Part shown: in pieces, positions 16,116-24,665 of the stretch
Position numbering within the stretch: the stretch's first letter is position 1
Layout: the number at the start of each line of letters is the position of its first letter
Source: Stackebrandtia endophytica
Lineage (GTDB): Bacteria; Actinomycetota; Actinomycetes; Mycobacteriales; Micromonosporaceae
Reading direction: 5' to 3'
DNA: 64,000 bases
Assembly (NCBI RefSeq): GCF_006716355.1
Contig: NZ_VFOW01000001.1
Location: forward strand, 1,674,001-1,738,000
Position numbers and translations under genes: made by a program
The notes under the pieces: model-generated
The model's input: only the letters and a program-made list of their open reading frames with translations
Databases searched by the model: none
What the model was told of the DNA's origin: nothing

Positions 16116-17200
16116 GCCCAGCCTCCTTGCTTTCGGCGGGTTCGGCGCAGCAGCCAGAAGAAGAACGGGCTGCCCACCAGGGCGGTGAGGACGCCCAGCG
16201 GCAGTTCCGCGGGGGCGGCGACGGTGCGCGCGGTGAGATCGGCGGTCGCCAGGATCAACGCACCGCCCAGAGCGCTTCCACCGATGAGGAATCGGTGTCC
16301 CGGCCCGGCCGCCATGCGCAGCAGATGCGGGATGACCAGGCCGACGAAACCGATGATGCCCGACACCGCGACGGCGGCGGCGGTCAGAATCGCCACGACC
16401 AGGATCAGCACCATGCGCATCCGCTCCACGTCGACGCCGAGGTGGCGTGCCGGGCGCTCGCCCAACGACAGCAGGTCGAGGCGACGTGCGTATCGCGGCG
16501 CCAGGGCCAATCCCACCACCGCGAACGGCAGAATCGCCATGACCTTCTGCCAGGTGGCCTGCGACAGCGACCCCAACTGCCAGAACGTGATCGCGGTGAG
16601 CTGACTGTTGTCGGCGACGAAGATGAACAGACCGATGACGGCGCCGCCGAACGCGTTGACCGCGATACCGGTGAGGATCAGGGTGATCACCTCGGTACGA
16701 CGTCCCTGCCGCGACAGGGTGTACACGATGAACACGGTGATCAGTCCGCTGATGAAGGCGAAGACGGTGACAGTCCAGTTCCCGAAGACGTTGACACCGA
16801 AGGCGATGGCGCAGACCGCGCCGATCGCCGCGCCGGAGGAGATCCCGATGACGCCGGGTTCGGCCAGCGGGTTGCCGAACACGCCCTGCATGACCGCGCC
16901 CGCGCATCCCAGGCAGGCGCCGACCACGATGGCCAACACCACCCGGGGGAATCGGATGTCCCACAGAACGCTTTCGGCCACCCGTTCCAAAGTGTGGCCG
17001 CCGAGGCCGACTCGATTTCCCAGTGACGCGAGGATGTCGCCGACCGGGATCGGGTAGGCGCCGTGACCGGCCGAGATCAGGGACACCGAGACCAGTGCGG
17101 CCAGCATCAACACCGTCAACAGGGTCGCCCGTGCGACGTGGACTCGGCCGACCCGTCCGATCCCGTCCGTTGATTCGACGCGGTCATCGGTCGTGGTCAC
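16112..17200 (-). CDS. hmuU: Heme ABC transporter permease (FecCD family)
   Basis: The product is 362 aa with the roughly ten membrane segments of FecCD/BtuC permeases. NPLAEPGVIGISSGAAIGAV is the signature loop, and GFVGLVIPHLLRMAAGPGHRFLIGGSAL is the conserved region contacting the ATPase. GTG 17200 overlaps the hmuT stop (GTGA), and its own stop overlaps hmuV, so T, U and V are translationally coupled. Confidence 0.93.
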   Translation of the reverse strand: MTTTDDRVESTDGIGRVGRVHVARATLLTVLMLAALVSVSLISAGHGAYPIPVGDILASLGNRVGLGGHTLERVAESVLWDIRFPRVVLAIVVGACLGCAGAVMQGVFGNPLAEPGVIGISSGAAIGAVCAIAFGVNVFGNWTVTVFAFISGLITVFIVYTLSRQGRRTEVITLILTGIAVNAFGGAVIGLFIFVADNSQLTAITFWQLGSLSQATWQKVMAILPFAVVGLALAPRYARRLDLLSLGERPARHLGVDVERMRMVLILVVAILTAAAVAVSGIIGFVGLVIPHLLRMAAGPGHRFLIGGSALGGALILATADLTARTVAAPAELPLGVLTALVGSPFFFWLLRRTRRKQGGWA

Positions 17201-18183
17201 GACTGCGCCGATCGATAGATCTGGTCGACGAGGCTGGCCAGCACCTGATCGGTGCGGGGCCCGTAGTTGAGGATGATGCCGTCATCGATCCACACGACCC
17301 GTCGGTCGAGCCCGGCCGGGGTCTGTGCGATCCCCGGCAGTTCGAGGAGGCCGTCGATTCCGCCGACGGATTCCAGTCCCTTGGTCATGACCAGGATGAC
17401 GTCGGGTGCCGCAGCGGCCATCGCCTCGCTGGTGATCGGGGTGAAGTCGGCGTCGAAACCGGCTTCCTTTCCGGCGTCGACGGCACCGGCGGCCTCGATC
17501 AGTCCACTGGCGCCGGAGCGCTCGCCACCGATCAGGTAGATGGAGGCGGACCCGCGCAAATACAGGAACGCGACCCGAGGTGGCGTTCCGTCGGGGACGG
17601 TCTCCTGAACCGCCGCGATCCGTTCGGCGGTGCGGGCGCGCAGCTGTTCACCGGCACCGCTCACTCCCAGGGCGTCGGCGATCTGCGCGATGTTGCGATC
17701 GACGTCGGCCAGGTCGGCGACTCCGTCGAAGATGATCACCGGGATCCCGGCCGCGCGGATCTGCTCCATGGCCTCGGCGGGACCGGTACTGAGGGACGCC
17801 AGCACCAGGGTGGGATGCAGCGACAGGACGCCTTCGGCCGACACGTCGTGCCCGCGGGTGACCACCGGCAGGTCCGCAGCCTGGTCGAAGGTGGCGGTCA
17901 CGTCGCGACCGACCACATTGTCCCCCAATCCCAGTGTGAAGACCACTTCGGAGATGGCGCCGGTCAGCGGGACGAGGCGGTCCACATCGGTGACCTCCAC
18001 CTCCGTTCCGTCGGCTGAGATGACGGTGACCGGTAGTTGCGGGACCGGCACCTCCTCCAACGGTTCCACCACATCGGGGATGGCGGTGGCGAGGTCGACC
18101 GGTTCGGCGGAGCCGCACGCAACCGACAGCAGCATCGTCCCGACGGCCAGCACGACCAGGCGACGCGTGGATCTCATGGACAT
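17197..18183 (-). CDS. hmuT: Heme-binding ABC lipoprotein
   Basis: The product is 328 aa. The signal sequence ends in a lipobox (TMLLSVAC), giving a lipid-anchored receptor. The mature part is a class III periplasmic-binding protein (RLVPLTGAISEVVFTLGLGDNVVG at its start, typical of HmuT/ChuT). Genes for HtaA proteins next door and heme oxygenase downstream support heme as substrate. ATG 18183 is preferred (weak AGGT upstream); ATG 18177 is possible. An IdeR box lies at 18278-18296. Confidence 0.92.
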   Translation of the reverse strand: MSMRSTRRLVVLAVGTMLLSVACGSAEPVDLATAIPDVVEPLEEVPVPQLPVTVISADGTEVEVTDVDRLVPLTGAISEVVFTLGLGDNVVGRDVTATFDQAADLPVVTRGHDVSAEGVLSLHPTLVLASLSTGPAEAMEQIRAAGIPVIIFDGVADLADVDRNIAQIADALGVSGAGEQLRARTAERIAAVQETVPDGTPPRVAFLYLRGSASIYLIGGERSGASGLIEAAGAVDAGKEAGFDADFTPITSEAMAAAAPDVILVMTKGLESVGGIDGLLELPGIAQTPAGLDRRVVWIDDGIILNYGPRTDQVLASLVDQIYRSAQS

Positions 18184-18277
18184 GGGGTGACCTATCTGTG
18201 CGGATTCGTTGGCGGGCAATCGAAGACGGTGGGGTGGCTCGCGGTCGCCTGAGTGGACGACCCCGCCACCGTGCGAC

Positions 18278-18296
18278 TTAGGTTAGCCTTGCCTTA
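18278..18296 (-). promoter_or_regulatory. IdeR/DtxR iron box, hmuT side
   Basis: TTAGGTTAGCCTTGCCTTA matches the IdeR consensus at 16 of 19 positions. It lies about 95 bp upstream of the hmuT ATG in the divergent hmuT-htaA region and probably represses hmuTUV when iron is plentiful. Confidence 0.78.
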
Positions 18297-18331
18297 TGGA
18301 ATAGGAGGGGTGGCAACCTCGGGGGATTTCC

Positions 18332-18350
18332 TTAGGTTAGCCTTACCTAA
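18332..18350 (+). promoter_or_regulatory. IdeR/DtxR iron box, htaA side
   Basis: TTAGGTTAGCCTTACCTAA matches the consensus at 18 of 19 positions, the best box in the window. It lies 27 bp before the first htaA ATG and probably covers that gene's promoter. Confidence 0.88.
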
Positions 18351-18376
18351 ATCATCGCCGTGATGGAGGTACCCCC

Positions 18377-19786
18377 ATGTCCCCGCCCCGCTGGCAACGA
18401 GCCCTCATCGCTCTGCTCATCGCCGCATTCGCGATCAGTTGGTGGCCCGGCACCGCCCAGGCCGCGACCTCGGTCGCGGGCGGACGACTCGACTGGGGAG
18501 TGAAGAGTTCATTCAGCACCTACATCACCGGGCCCGTCGCCAACGGCTCCATCTCGCTGGGCGGCGGCGCGGGCACCACCGGAACCAACCAATACCGATT
18601 CCATTCCGCCACCGGCCAATACGATTCGAACTCCGGAGACTTCGCCGCCTCCTACGGCGGATCGGTGCGCTTCATCGGGCACCAACGCGACGACGGCTCC
18701 TACGAACTGGACCTCACCATCGCCAACCCCTCCGTCGAGATCTCCGGTGGCGTGGGAACCCTCTATGTGGATGTCGACGCCCACGGCAATTTCCAATCAC
18801 GGGTGCCGTTCGGCTCACTCCAGCTGGGTGGACTGAACACCGCCGGCCTGAGCGGATCGATCGCGATCTCCAACGTCCCGGTCATCCTCACTACCCAGGG
18901 CGCCCAATCGTTCGCCGGCTACTACGAAGCGGGACAGGAACTCGATGCGGTGAGTTTCACCGGGGACCTGGCAACCGAATCGACCCCCTCCCCCGACCCG
19001 ACCGAATCGGAAGACGACGAGGATGAGGAGTTCAGTGGCGCGGCACTCGACTGGGGAGTCCGTCAGACCTTCCGCGAGTTCGTCAACGGTGACATCGCCC
19101 AGGGCGGCTGGCAGGTCACCGACGGCGCCGAGGACGGCGGCGCGGTGTTTCGCTTCGGCTCCGGAACCGGCACCCTTACCGATGACGAGCTGACCGCCGC
19201 CTTCACCGGCACCCTGACCTTCACCGGCACCAATGTGGACCTGACCATCTCGGACCCGACCGTCGTCGTCGACGACGACCGAGGTGTCATGACGGCCACC
19301 GTCACCGGCGGCGGCGAAAACCGCGAAGACGTCGAGCTGGTGACCTTCGATGTTCCCGACCTGTTGCCCACCGACGGGCTGCTGTGGCTGTCGGAGGTAC
19401 CGACCTCCCTAACCGCCGACGGTGCCGAGGCCATGGCGGGCTTCTACTCCGAGGGCACCGCGATGGACCCGCTCAGCATCGCCATACCGATGAGCGACGA
19501 CGTCGAACTTCCGCCGCTGCCCGACCTCGGCGCCGAACCGACCACGTCGATCGCGCCCGAACCGGTCGCCGACGCCGAGACCTCCGACGCCGAGGGACCC
19601 GGTCTGCCGGTGATCATCGGCGCGGCCCTGATCGCGGCGGTGGTGGCCGGGGCCGGCTGGTGGCTCATCGCCCGCCGACGGCGTGCCGCCGCGACACGAG
19701 CCGAGGATCCAGAGTCCACTTCGGATACCGACGGCGACACCGACTCATCGGGCGACACCGCCCCCACGACTCCCGGCACCCCCTAG
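18377..19786 (+). CDS. htaA: HtaA-domain cell-surface heme-binding protein (first)
   Basis: The product is 469 aa: a signal peptide ending TAQA, two HtaA domains (about residues 37-200 and 215-385, each opening with GGRLDWGVKSSFSTYITGP or LDWGVRQTFREFVNG), an acidic and Pro-rich linker, one C-terminal helix (VIIGAALIAAVVAGAGWWLIA) and a basic tail. In corynebacteria HtaA domains bind heme or hemoglobin through conserved Tyr and His and pass heme to HmuTUV. No LPxTG motif is seen, so it is anchored by the helix alone. GGAGG lies 7-8 nt before ATG 18377. Confidence 0.92.
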   Translation: MSPPRWQRALIALLIAAFAISWWPGTAQAATSVAGGRLDWGVKSSFSTYITGPVANGSISLGGGAGTTGTNQYRFHSATGQYDSNSGDFAASYGGSVRFIGHQRDDGSYELDLTIANPSVEISGGVGTLYVDVDAHGNFQSRVPFGSLQLGGLNTAGLSGSIAISNVPVILTTQGAQSFAGYYEAGQELDAVSFTGDLATESTPSPDPTESEDDEDEEFSGAALDWGVRQTFREFVNGDIAQGGWQVTDGAEDGGAVFRFGSGTGTLTDDELTAAFTGTLTFTGTNVDLTISDPTVVVDDDRGVMTATVTGGGENREDVELVTFDVPDLLPTDGLLWLSEVPTSLTADGAEAMAGFYSEGTAMDPLSIAIPMSDDVELPPLPDLGAEPTTSIAPEPVADAETSDAEGPGLPVIIGAALIAAVVAGAGWWLIARRRRAAATRAEDPESTSDTDGDTDSSGDTAPTTPGTP

Positions 19787-19903
19787 AGGCCCGTCCTCGG
19801 TCCCGACCGGTGCCACAACCCGACCGGATGACTTTCGGTATCGACTGCGGCACACCCGATCGAGAACCGCCTCACCCCACCCATCCAACCTGACAGGAGA
19901 ACC

Positions 19904-21220
19904 ATGAGACCCATCCTCACCGGCATCATGCGGGTGACCGCGGCCGCCACGCTGGTCACCGTGCCCATAGTGGTGACGGCGACCCCTGCCGCTGCCGAAC
20001 CGATCCTCCCGATCGTGGCCGGCGACCTCGACTGGGGCATCAAGGAATCGTTCCGCAACTACGTCACCGGCCCGATCGGGCATGGTGAGATCACCGTGTC
20101 CGACGGCGCGGTCCAACACGACGACGGCACCTTCGGTTTCGGCGACGGCAACGGCAACGGCGAGTATGACCTGGGCGGCCACAACCTGTCCGCCGCCTTC
20201 ACCGGCTCCGTCAACTTCTCGGCCCACGACGGTGCCCTGGAACTGACGGTCGGCCAGCCTCGCGTCACCACCGACAACGCCACCAAGACCGGTGCCGTCG
20301 TGGTGGACCTGTGGTCGAAGGACCTGGCCAGTGGCGAGACCACCTTCTACGACGACGTCACCCTGGCCGACCTCGACCTCACCGGGGTCGTCCCCGAAAA
20401 CGCCGACGGCTACACCGCCCTGGCCGACATCCCGGCGGTTCTGACCGCCGAGGGCGCCGAGGCCTTCGCCGGGTTCTACGGTGAGGGAACCGCTCTGGAC
20501 CCGGTGACCGTCTCGGTCAAGGCCGATGCCGGATCCGACTCCGAACCGGACGGCTCCATCGTGGGCGGCCACCTCGACTGGGGTGTCAAGGAATCGTTCC
20601 GCAACTATGTGGTCGGTCCGATCGCCAACGGCTCGGTCGAGTTGAGCGGTGGTGCCACCGACAACGGCAACGGTTACCGCTTCACCGTCGGCGATGGCGA
20701 CTACGACCCGGCGACCGGTGAGGTGTCGGTGTCCTTCGACGGCGCGGTCCGATTCCTCGGACACGAGCATGACGGCGCCCACGAGCTGGACCTTCGTTTC
20801 GAGGAGTTCGTCTTCGAGGTCACCGGCGGCTCCGCCGCCCTTCACGCCAACGGTGTGGCGATCGCCGACGTGACGCTGCCCGAGGGCGGATTGACCGTGA
20901 CCGATGACGTCATCAGCCTGGTCGAGGCGCCCGCGACACTGACCGCGGAGGGCGAGACCTACTTCGAGGGCTTCTACCGCGCTGGTGACGCGCTCGATCC
21001 GGTGACCGTGCAACTGGCCCTGTCCGACGAAGCCCAGATCCCGGGCGGGACGCCGCCCGGCGGGAGCGACGACGACGGTGCCGGCCCCAACGTCAGCGGA
21101 GGTCGTCTGCCGGTGACCGGTTCACCGCTGACCCTGCCGATCTCCATCGGTGCTGTCCTGCTGCTGACCGGTGCCGTCGCCCTGTGGTGGAGCCGACGTC
21201 GCAGTGTGCGGTTGACCTGA
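19904..21220 (+). CDS. HtaA-domain cell-surface heme-binding protein (second, sortase motif)
   Basis: The product is 438 aa: a signal peptide ending near ATPAAAE, two HtaA domains (about residues 40-205 and 220-370, with DLDWGIKESFRNYVTGPI and HLDWGVKESFRNYVVGPI), then LPVTG, a hydrophobic helix and RRR. LPVTG plus helix plus basic tail is a cell-wall sorting signal, so this protein should be covalently attached to peptidoglycan, unlike the first HtaA. It follows that gene by 117 bp on the same strand, with AGGAG before ATG 19904, and probably shares its iron control. Confidence 0.92.
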   Translation: MRPILTGIMRVTAAATLVTVPIVVTATPAAAEPILPIVAGDLDWGIKESFRNYVTGPIGHGEITVSDGAVQHDDGTFGFGDGNGNGEYDLGGHNLSAAFTGSVNFSAHDGALELTVGQPRVTTDNATKTGAVVVDLWSKDLASGETTFYDDVTLADLDLTGVVPENADGYTALADIPAVLTAEGAEAFAGFYGEGTALDPVTVSVKADAGSDSEPDGSIVGGHLDWGVKESFRNYVVGPIANGSVELSGGATDNGNGYRFTVGDGDYDPATGEVSVSFDGAVRFLGHEHDGAHELDLRFEEFVFEVTGGSAALHANGVAIADVTLPEGGLTVTDDVISLVEAPATLTAEGETYFEGFYRAGDALDPVTVQLALSDEAQIPGGTPPGGSDDDGAGPNVSGGRLPVTGSPLTLPISIGAVLLLTGAVALWWSRRRSVRLT

Positions 21221-21226
21221 CCCCTT

Positions 21227-21254
21227 CCTTGGCGGCCGGCCACGGCCGCCAAGG
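21227..21254. terminator. Bidirectional hairpin between htaA and dedA
   Basis: A 12-bp perfect stem (CCTTGGCGGCCG with CGGCCGCCAAGG) and a GCCA loop lie between the convergent stops. There is no long T run, as is common in high-G+C genomes. Confidence 0.7.
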
Positions 21255-21262
21255 ATCGCCGA

Positions 21263-22144
21263 TCATCGACGGTTGGACCGGTACAGTCCGTCCCCGTGGC
21301 TTTCCGGGCCGGGATGGGCCGGTGGCGACGTCGACGCCGGATCAGCGTCGGTATCGCCGGCGGCCAGGGGACGCTCGCCGTCACCGGTGAACGGGACCTC
21401 GCGAGCACGGGTGTGTCCACCGGAACCGTCTGCGGGGCCGTAGTGACTTGAGTCCACGTCGGATGGACGATGGGACAGGACCGAGTCCGCCGGATCGGCG
21501 GTGTCCTTGGAGCGACGCTCCCGCACCGCCGAACGAATTCGCAGCACGACGAACACCACCAGTGCCAGTGCCACCGCACCGATGATCACGTTCGAATAAA
21601 TGTCGGCGTACTCCTCGACCACCGACCAGTTATCGCCCAATGTGTACCCGGCGAAAACGAAGATCGAGTTCCAAATGAGACTGCCGAGTGTCGTGAACAG
21701 CAGGAAGGTGGTGACCTTCATTCTTTCCACACCGGCCGGAATCGATATCAGACTCCGAAAAATCGGAATCATTCGACCGAAGAAGACCGCCTTGACACCG
21801 TGTTTGACAAACCATGCCTCGGTTTTCTCGATGTCGGAGACCTTCACCAACGGTAGTTTCGCGGCGATGGCGACAATGCGATCCCGTCCGAAGGCGAATC
21901 CGATGTAGTACAACAGCATGGCTCCGACCACCGAACCGACGGTGGTCCAGGCAAGCGCCTCGAAGACGTTCATCTTGCCCTGAGCGGCGGTGAAGCCGGC
22001 CAGCGGCAGAATTACCTCACTGGGAAGCGGCGGAAACAGGTTCTCCAACGCGATGGCCAGACCCGCGCCGGGCCCGCCCATGGTCTCCATCAAACCGACC
22101 GCCCAGTCGGTGATATTCGACAGCACACCTTCGGTGCTCGACAT
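21263..22144 (-). CDS. DedA/VTT family membrane protein
   Basis: The product is 293 aa. ENLFPPLPSEVILPLAGF and GRMIPIFRSLISIPAGVERM are hallmark DedA/VTT segments, with re-entrant and membrane helices up to about residue 205, followed by a hydrophilic, disordered tail of about 85 residues. Members act in undecaprenyl-phosphate or phospholipid transport across the membrane and in envelope homeostasis; the exact substrate is not shown. The long polar C-terminal tail is typical of actinobacterial members. Confidence 0.92.
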   Translation of the reverse strand: MSSTEGVLSNITDWAVGLMETMGGPGAGLAIALENLFPPLPSEVILPLAGFTAAQGKMNVFEALAWTTVGSVVGAMLLYYIGFAFGRDRIVAIAAKLPLVKVSDIEKTEAWFVKHGVKAVFFGRMIPIFRSLISIPAGVERMKVTTFLLFTTLGSLIWNSIFVFAGYTLGDNWSVVEEYADIYSNVIIGAVALALVVFVVLRIRSAVRERRSKDTADPADSVLSHRPSDVDSSHYGPADGSGGHTRAREVPFTGDGERPLAAGDTDADPASTSPPAHPGPESHGDGLYRSNRR

Positions 22145-22331
22145 ATACCAGCGTCCTCACTTTCGCGACTCGCGATTAACGCTTGAAACCCGGGCCCGGC
22201 ACATCCAGACTCGTTCCAAGCGTAAAAGTACCGCCGATCGACAACACGGCGAAATCACCCCGTCGACCGGATGGGTCGACCCGAAAACCTGTCGCAATCG
22301 GCTGTTGAGTCACCGACGAAGCCGTAGCCTG

Positions 22332-23666
22332 ATGGCGATGTTTCAACGATTTTCCAGCGTGGTTCACCACCACATCGACGACGTGTTCCATTGGCATGAG
22401 CGTCCAGGCGCGGTCGTGCGGCTGACGCCGCCCTGGCTGCCGATACGAGTGGTGTCCGAGGCGAGATCGCTGCGCGACGGTGTCGCGGTGATGGCCTTGC
22501 CCGGCGGAATCACCTGGCATGCGCGTCACAGCGGTTACGACCCACCGCACCGATTCGTCGACACCCTGCGTGCCCCGCTGCCACTTCGCTGGCGTCACAG
22601 TCACGAGTTCGCAGATGTGGACGGCAGATCGACGCGGATCACCGACAACCTCACCACGAACGTGCCGGGTTTCCTGCTCAGCAGGATGTTCCGGTACCGG
22701 CATCGCCAGCTGGCCGCCGACCTGAACGCGATCGAACGGGCCGCCGACTGGTCCGATTCGGCTCCCACCGTCGCGGTCACCGGTTCCTCCGGCATGATCG
22801 GCACCGCACTGACGGCGTTTCTGACCACCGCGGGTGTCGACGTGGTTCGGCTGGTGCGGCACCCCACCGACGACGCGGGCTACCGACATTGGAATCCCGA
22901 CAACCCCGACGCCGGCCTGCTCAACGGCATCGATGTGGTGGTCCACCTGGCGGGTGCGCCCATCGCCGGGAGATTCACCCCCGCGCACAAGCGCGCGATC
23001 CGGGACAGCCGCATCGATCCGACCCGTCGACTGGCACGGTTGGCCGCAGCGACCCCCAACGGCCCCAACACATTCGTGTGCGCCTCGGCGATCGGTTACT
23101 ACGGGCCCGACCGCGGCGACACCGAGTTGACGGAGGACTCCGCTCCCGGAAGCGGCTTCCTCGCCGAGGTGGTCGCCGACTGGGAGGCGGCGACGCGACC
23201 GGCCTCCGACGCCGGCCTGCGCGTCGTCAACGTCCGCACCGGATTGGTGCAGTCGCCCGCCGGCGGCATGCTGCGTCTGCTGCATCCGGTGTTCAGCGCC
23301 GGTCTCGGTGGTCGGATCGGTGACGGTCGACAGTGGATGTCCTGGATAGACATCGACGATCTGACCGACATCTACCACCGCGCCATCGTGGACGACCGAC
23401 TCAGCGGCCCGATCAACGCCGTCGCACCGGAAGCCGTGCGCAACACCGAGTACACGATGACGCTGGCGGACACGCTGCACCGCCCGGCGGTGATTCCGGT
23501 TCCGTCGCCCGCCCCGCGGGTCCTGTTGGGATCGGAGGGAGCCGCCGAGGTCGCCGCCGCCAACCAGCGAGTGCTCCCGACGGCGCTGCAACAGCACTCC
23601 CACACCTATCGGTTCGAGACCCTGCAACCCAGCCTCGCCCATCTATTCGGCAGGCCGGAGCGCTAG
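22332..23666 (+). CDS. TIGR01777 family epimerase-like protein with SRPBCC domain
   Basis: The product is 444 aa. Residues about 1-140 look like a SRPBCC/START-like cyclase/dehydrase domain. From about residue 150 an extended-SDR domain begins with VAVTGSSGMIGTALTAFL (NAD(P)-binding Gly motif), followed by HLAGAPIAGRFTP and the DUF1731-like C-terminus (PVPSPAPRVLLGSEGAAEV). The two-domain form is known in actinobacteria; substrate unknown. ATG 22332 or 22338 is the likely start; the frame is open to 21990, but that part opposes dedA. Confidence 0.88.
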   Translation: MAMFQRFSSVVHHHIDDVFHWHERPGAVVRLTPPWLPIRVVSEARSLRDGVAVMALPGGITWHARHSGYDPPHRFVDTLRAPLPLRWRHSHEFADVDGRSTRITDNLTTNVPGFLLSRMFRYRHRQLAADLNAIERAADWSDSAPTVAVTGSSGMIGTALTAFLTTAGVDVVRLVRHPTDDAGYRHWNPDNPDAGLLNGIDVVVHLAGAPIAGRFTPAHKRAIRDSRIDPTRRLARLAAATPNGPNTFVCASAIGYYGPDRGDTELTEDSAPGSGFLAEVVADWEAATRPASDAGLRVVNVRTGLVQSPAGGMLRLLHPVFSAGLGGRIGDGRQWMSWIDIDDLTDIYHRAIVDDRLSGPINAVAPEAVRNTEYTMTLADTLHRPAVIPVPSPAPRVLLGSEGAAEVAAANQRVLPTALQQHSHTYRFETLQPSLAHLFGRPER

Positions 23667-23765
23667 GCGTATTGGCTCGGGAGGACCGCCACGGCCACTC
23701 CCGCATATCGGTCAAACTGGACCAAAGTAACGACACCACACCCGACCCGCTGTTACGTTGTGCCG

Positions 23766-24170
23766 ATGTCACAGATGTTCGTCAACCTGCCGGTCACCGA
23801 TCTGGATCGGTCGGTGACGTTCTTCGAGCGCCTCGGGTTCAGCTTCGATCCGAACTTCACCGACGACAAGGCCACCTGCATGATCGTGGGCGGCGACGCG
23901 TTCGTCATGTTGTTGAACGAGGAGTTCTTCAAGACCTTCACCAACAAGCCGGTCGCCGAGGCCACCGAGGAGACCGAGGTCATCATCGGGGTCTCCGCCG
24001 ACAGCCGCGACGAGGTCGATCGCATCGTCGACGCGGCCATGACCGCCGGAGCCGACTCCGCCAAACCTCCGGTCGAGGGAGGCGGCATGTACAGCCGAAG
24101 CTTCGCCGACCCGGATGGCCACACCTGGGAGGTCATCCACATGGACATGTCGAAGGCGGCAGCGGCTTGA
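23766..24170 (+). CDS. VOC (glyoxalase/bleomycin-resistance) family protein
   Basis: The product is 134 aa. MSQMFVNLPVTDLDRSVTFF opens the first beta-alpha-beta-beta-beta unit and DPDGHTWEVIHMD closes the second, as in the YaeR/PhnB-like branch of VOC proteins. Metal-ligand conservation is partial. ATG 23766 is chosen; GTG 23760 is 2 codons upstream. Function cannot be assigned beyond fold. Confidence 0.85.
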   Translation: MSQMFVNLPVTDLDRSVTFFERLGFSFDPNFTDDKATCMIVGGDAFVMLLNEEFFKTFTNKPVAEATEETEVIIGVSADSRDEVDRIVDAAMTAGADSAKPPVEGGGMYSRSFADPDGHTWEVIHMDMSKAAAA

Positions 24171-24179
24171 CCGGAACGG

Positions 24180-24665
24180 TCATTGCGTCACGGTGTGACC
24201 GTCCCCCAGGATCAGTCGGGACAGTCGACCGATGACCGGTTCGTCTCCCAGCGGCAACCAGCGGGAGTGGTGTCGCGACGCCGAACAGCAGGCGGGCAGC
24301 ACCCGCGGGTCGGCGTCGTTGAGCAGGGTGACCGGTTCACGGTCGGTGGTCTCGGCGATCACGTCGACGGCGCCCAGTTGAGTACGCAGTCGAGCCGCCC
24401 GGTTGTCGGGTAGGCGATCAAACCAACCACGGGTGTACTCGGCGATGAGCCCGCGGCGGTCTAGTGCCTCCACCGGTGACAGCAGACGCAACCGGCGAGC
24501 CCCGTCGCGCCACACGATGGTTCCGACCCGCTGCCACAGTTCGCGCAGTTCGGGTGGCACCCGATGGCGGCGAATCGTCTCGTAGGCGGCGATCTCCTCC
24601 GATTCCACCGGCCGGCCCCATTGGAGCACCGCCGGGGTCACCGGATCGTCGGGTCGGGTCGTCAC
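24180..24665 (-). CDS. Hypothetical protein, possibly SUKH/SMI1-like
   Basis: The product is 161 aa and soluble. ETIRRHRVPPELRELWQRVGTIVW recalls the start of SMI1/KNR4 (SUKH) domains, and WFDRLPDNRAARLRTQLGAVDVIAE a middle strand, but similarity is loose and I do not assign the family. GTG 24665 has GAGGTG 6 nt upstream; GTG 24674 is an alternative. It converges on the VOC gene with 9 bp between stops. A SUKH fold would suggest an immunity or scaffold role, but no toxin gene is adjacent. Confidence 0.65.
   Translation of the reverse strand: MTTRPDDPVTPAVLQWGRPVESEEIAAYETIRRHRVPPELRELWQRVGTIVWRDGARRLRLLSPVEALDRRGLIAEYTRGWFDRLPDNRAARLRTQLGAVDVIAETTDREPVTLLNDADPRVLPACCSASRHHSRWLPLGDEPVIGRLSRLILGDGHTVTQ

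Noticed and set aside
16116-16964. Upstream extension of the hmuV open frame inside hmuU
   Set aside because: ATG 16115 has a strong ribosome-binding site and begins the ATPase domain; the extension overlaps the certain permease gene and is low-complexity Arg/Gly sequence.
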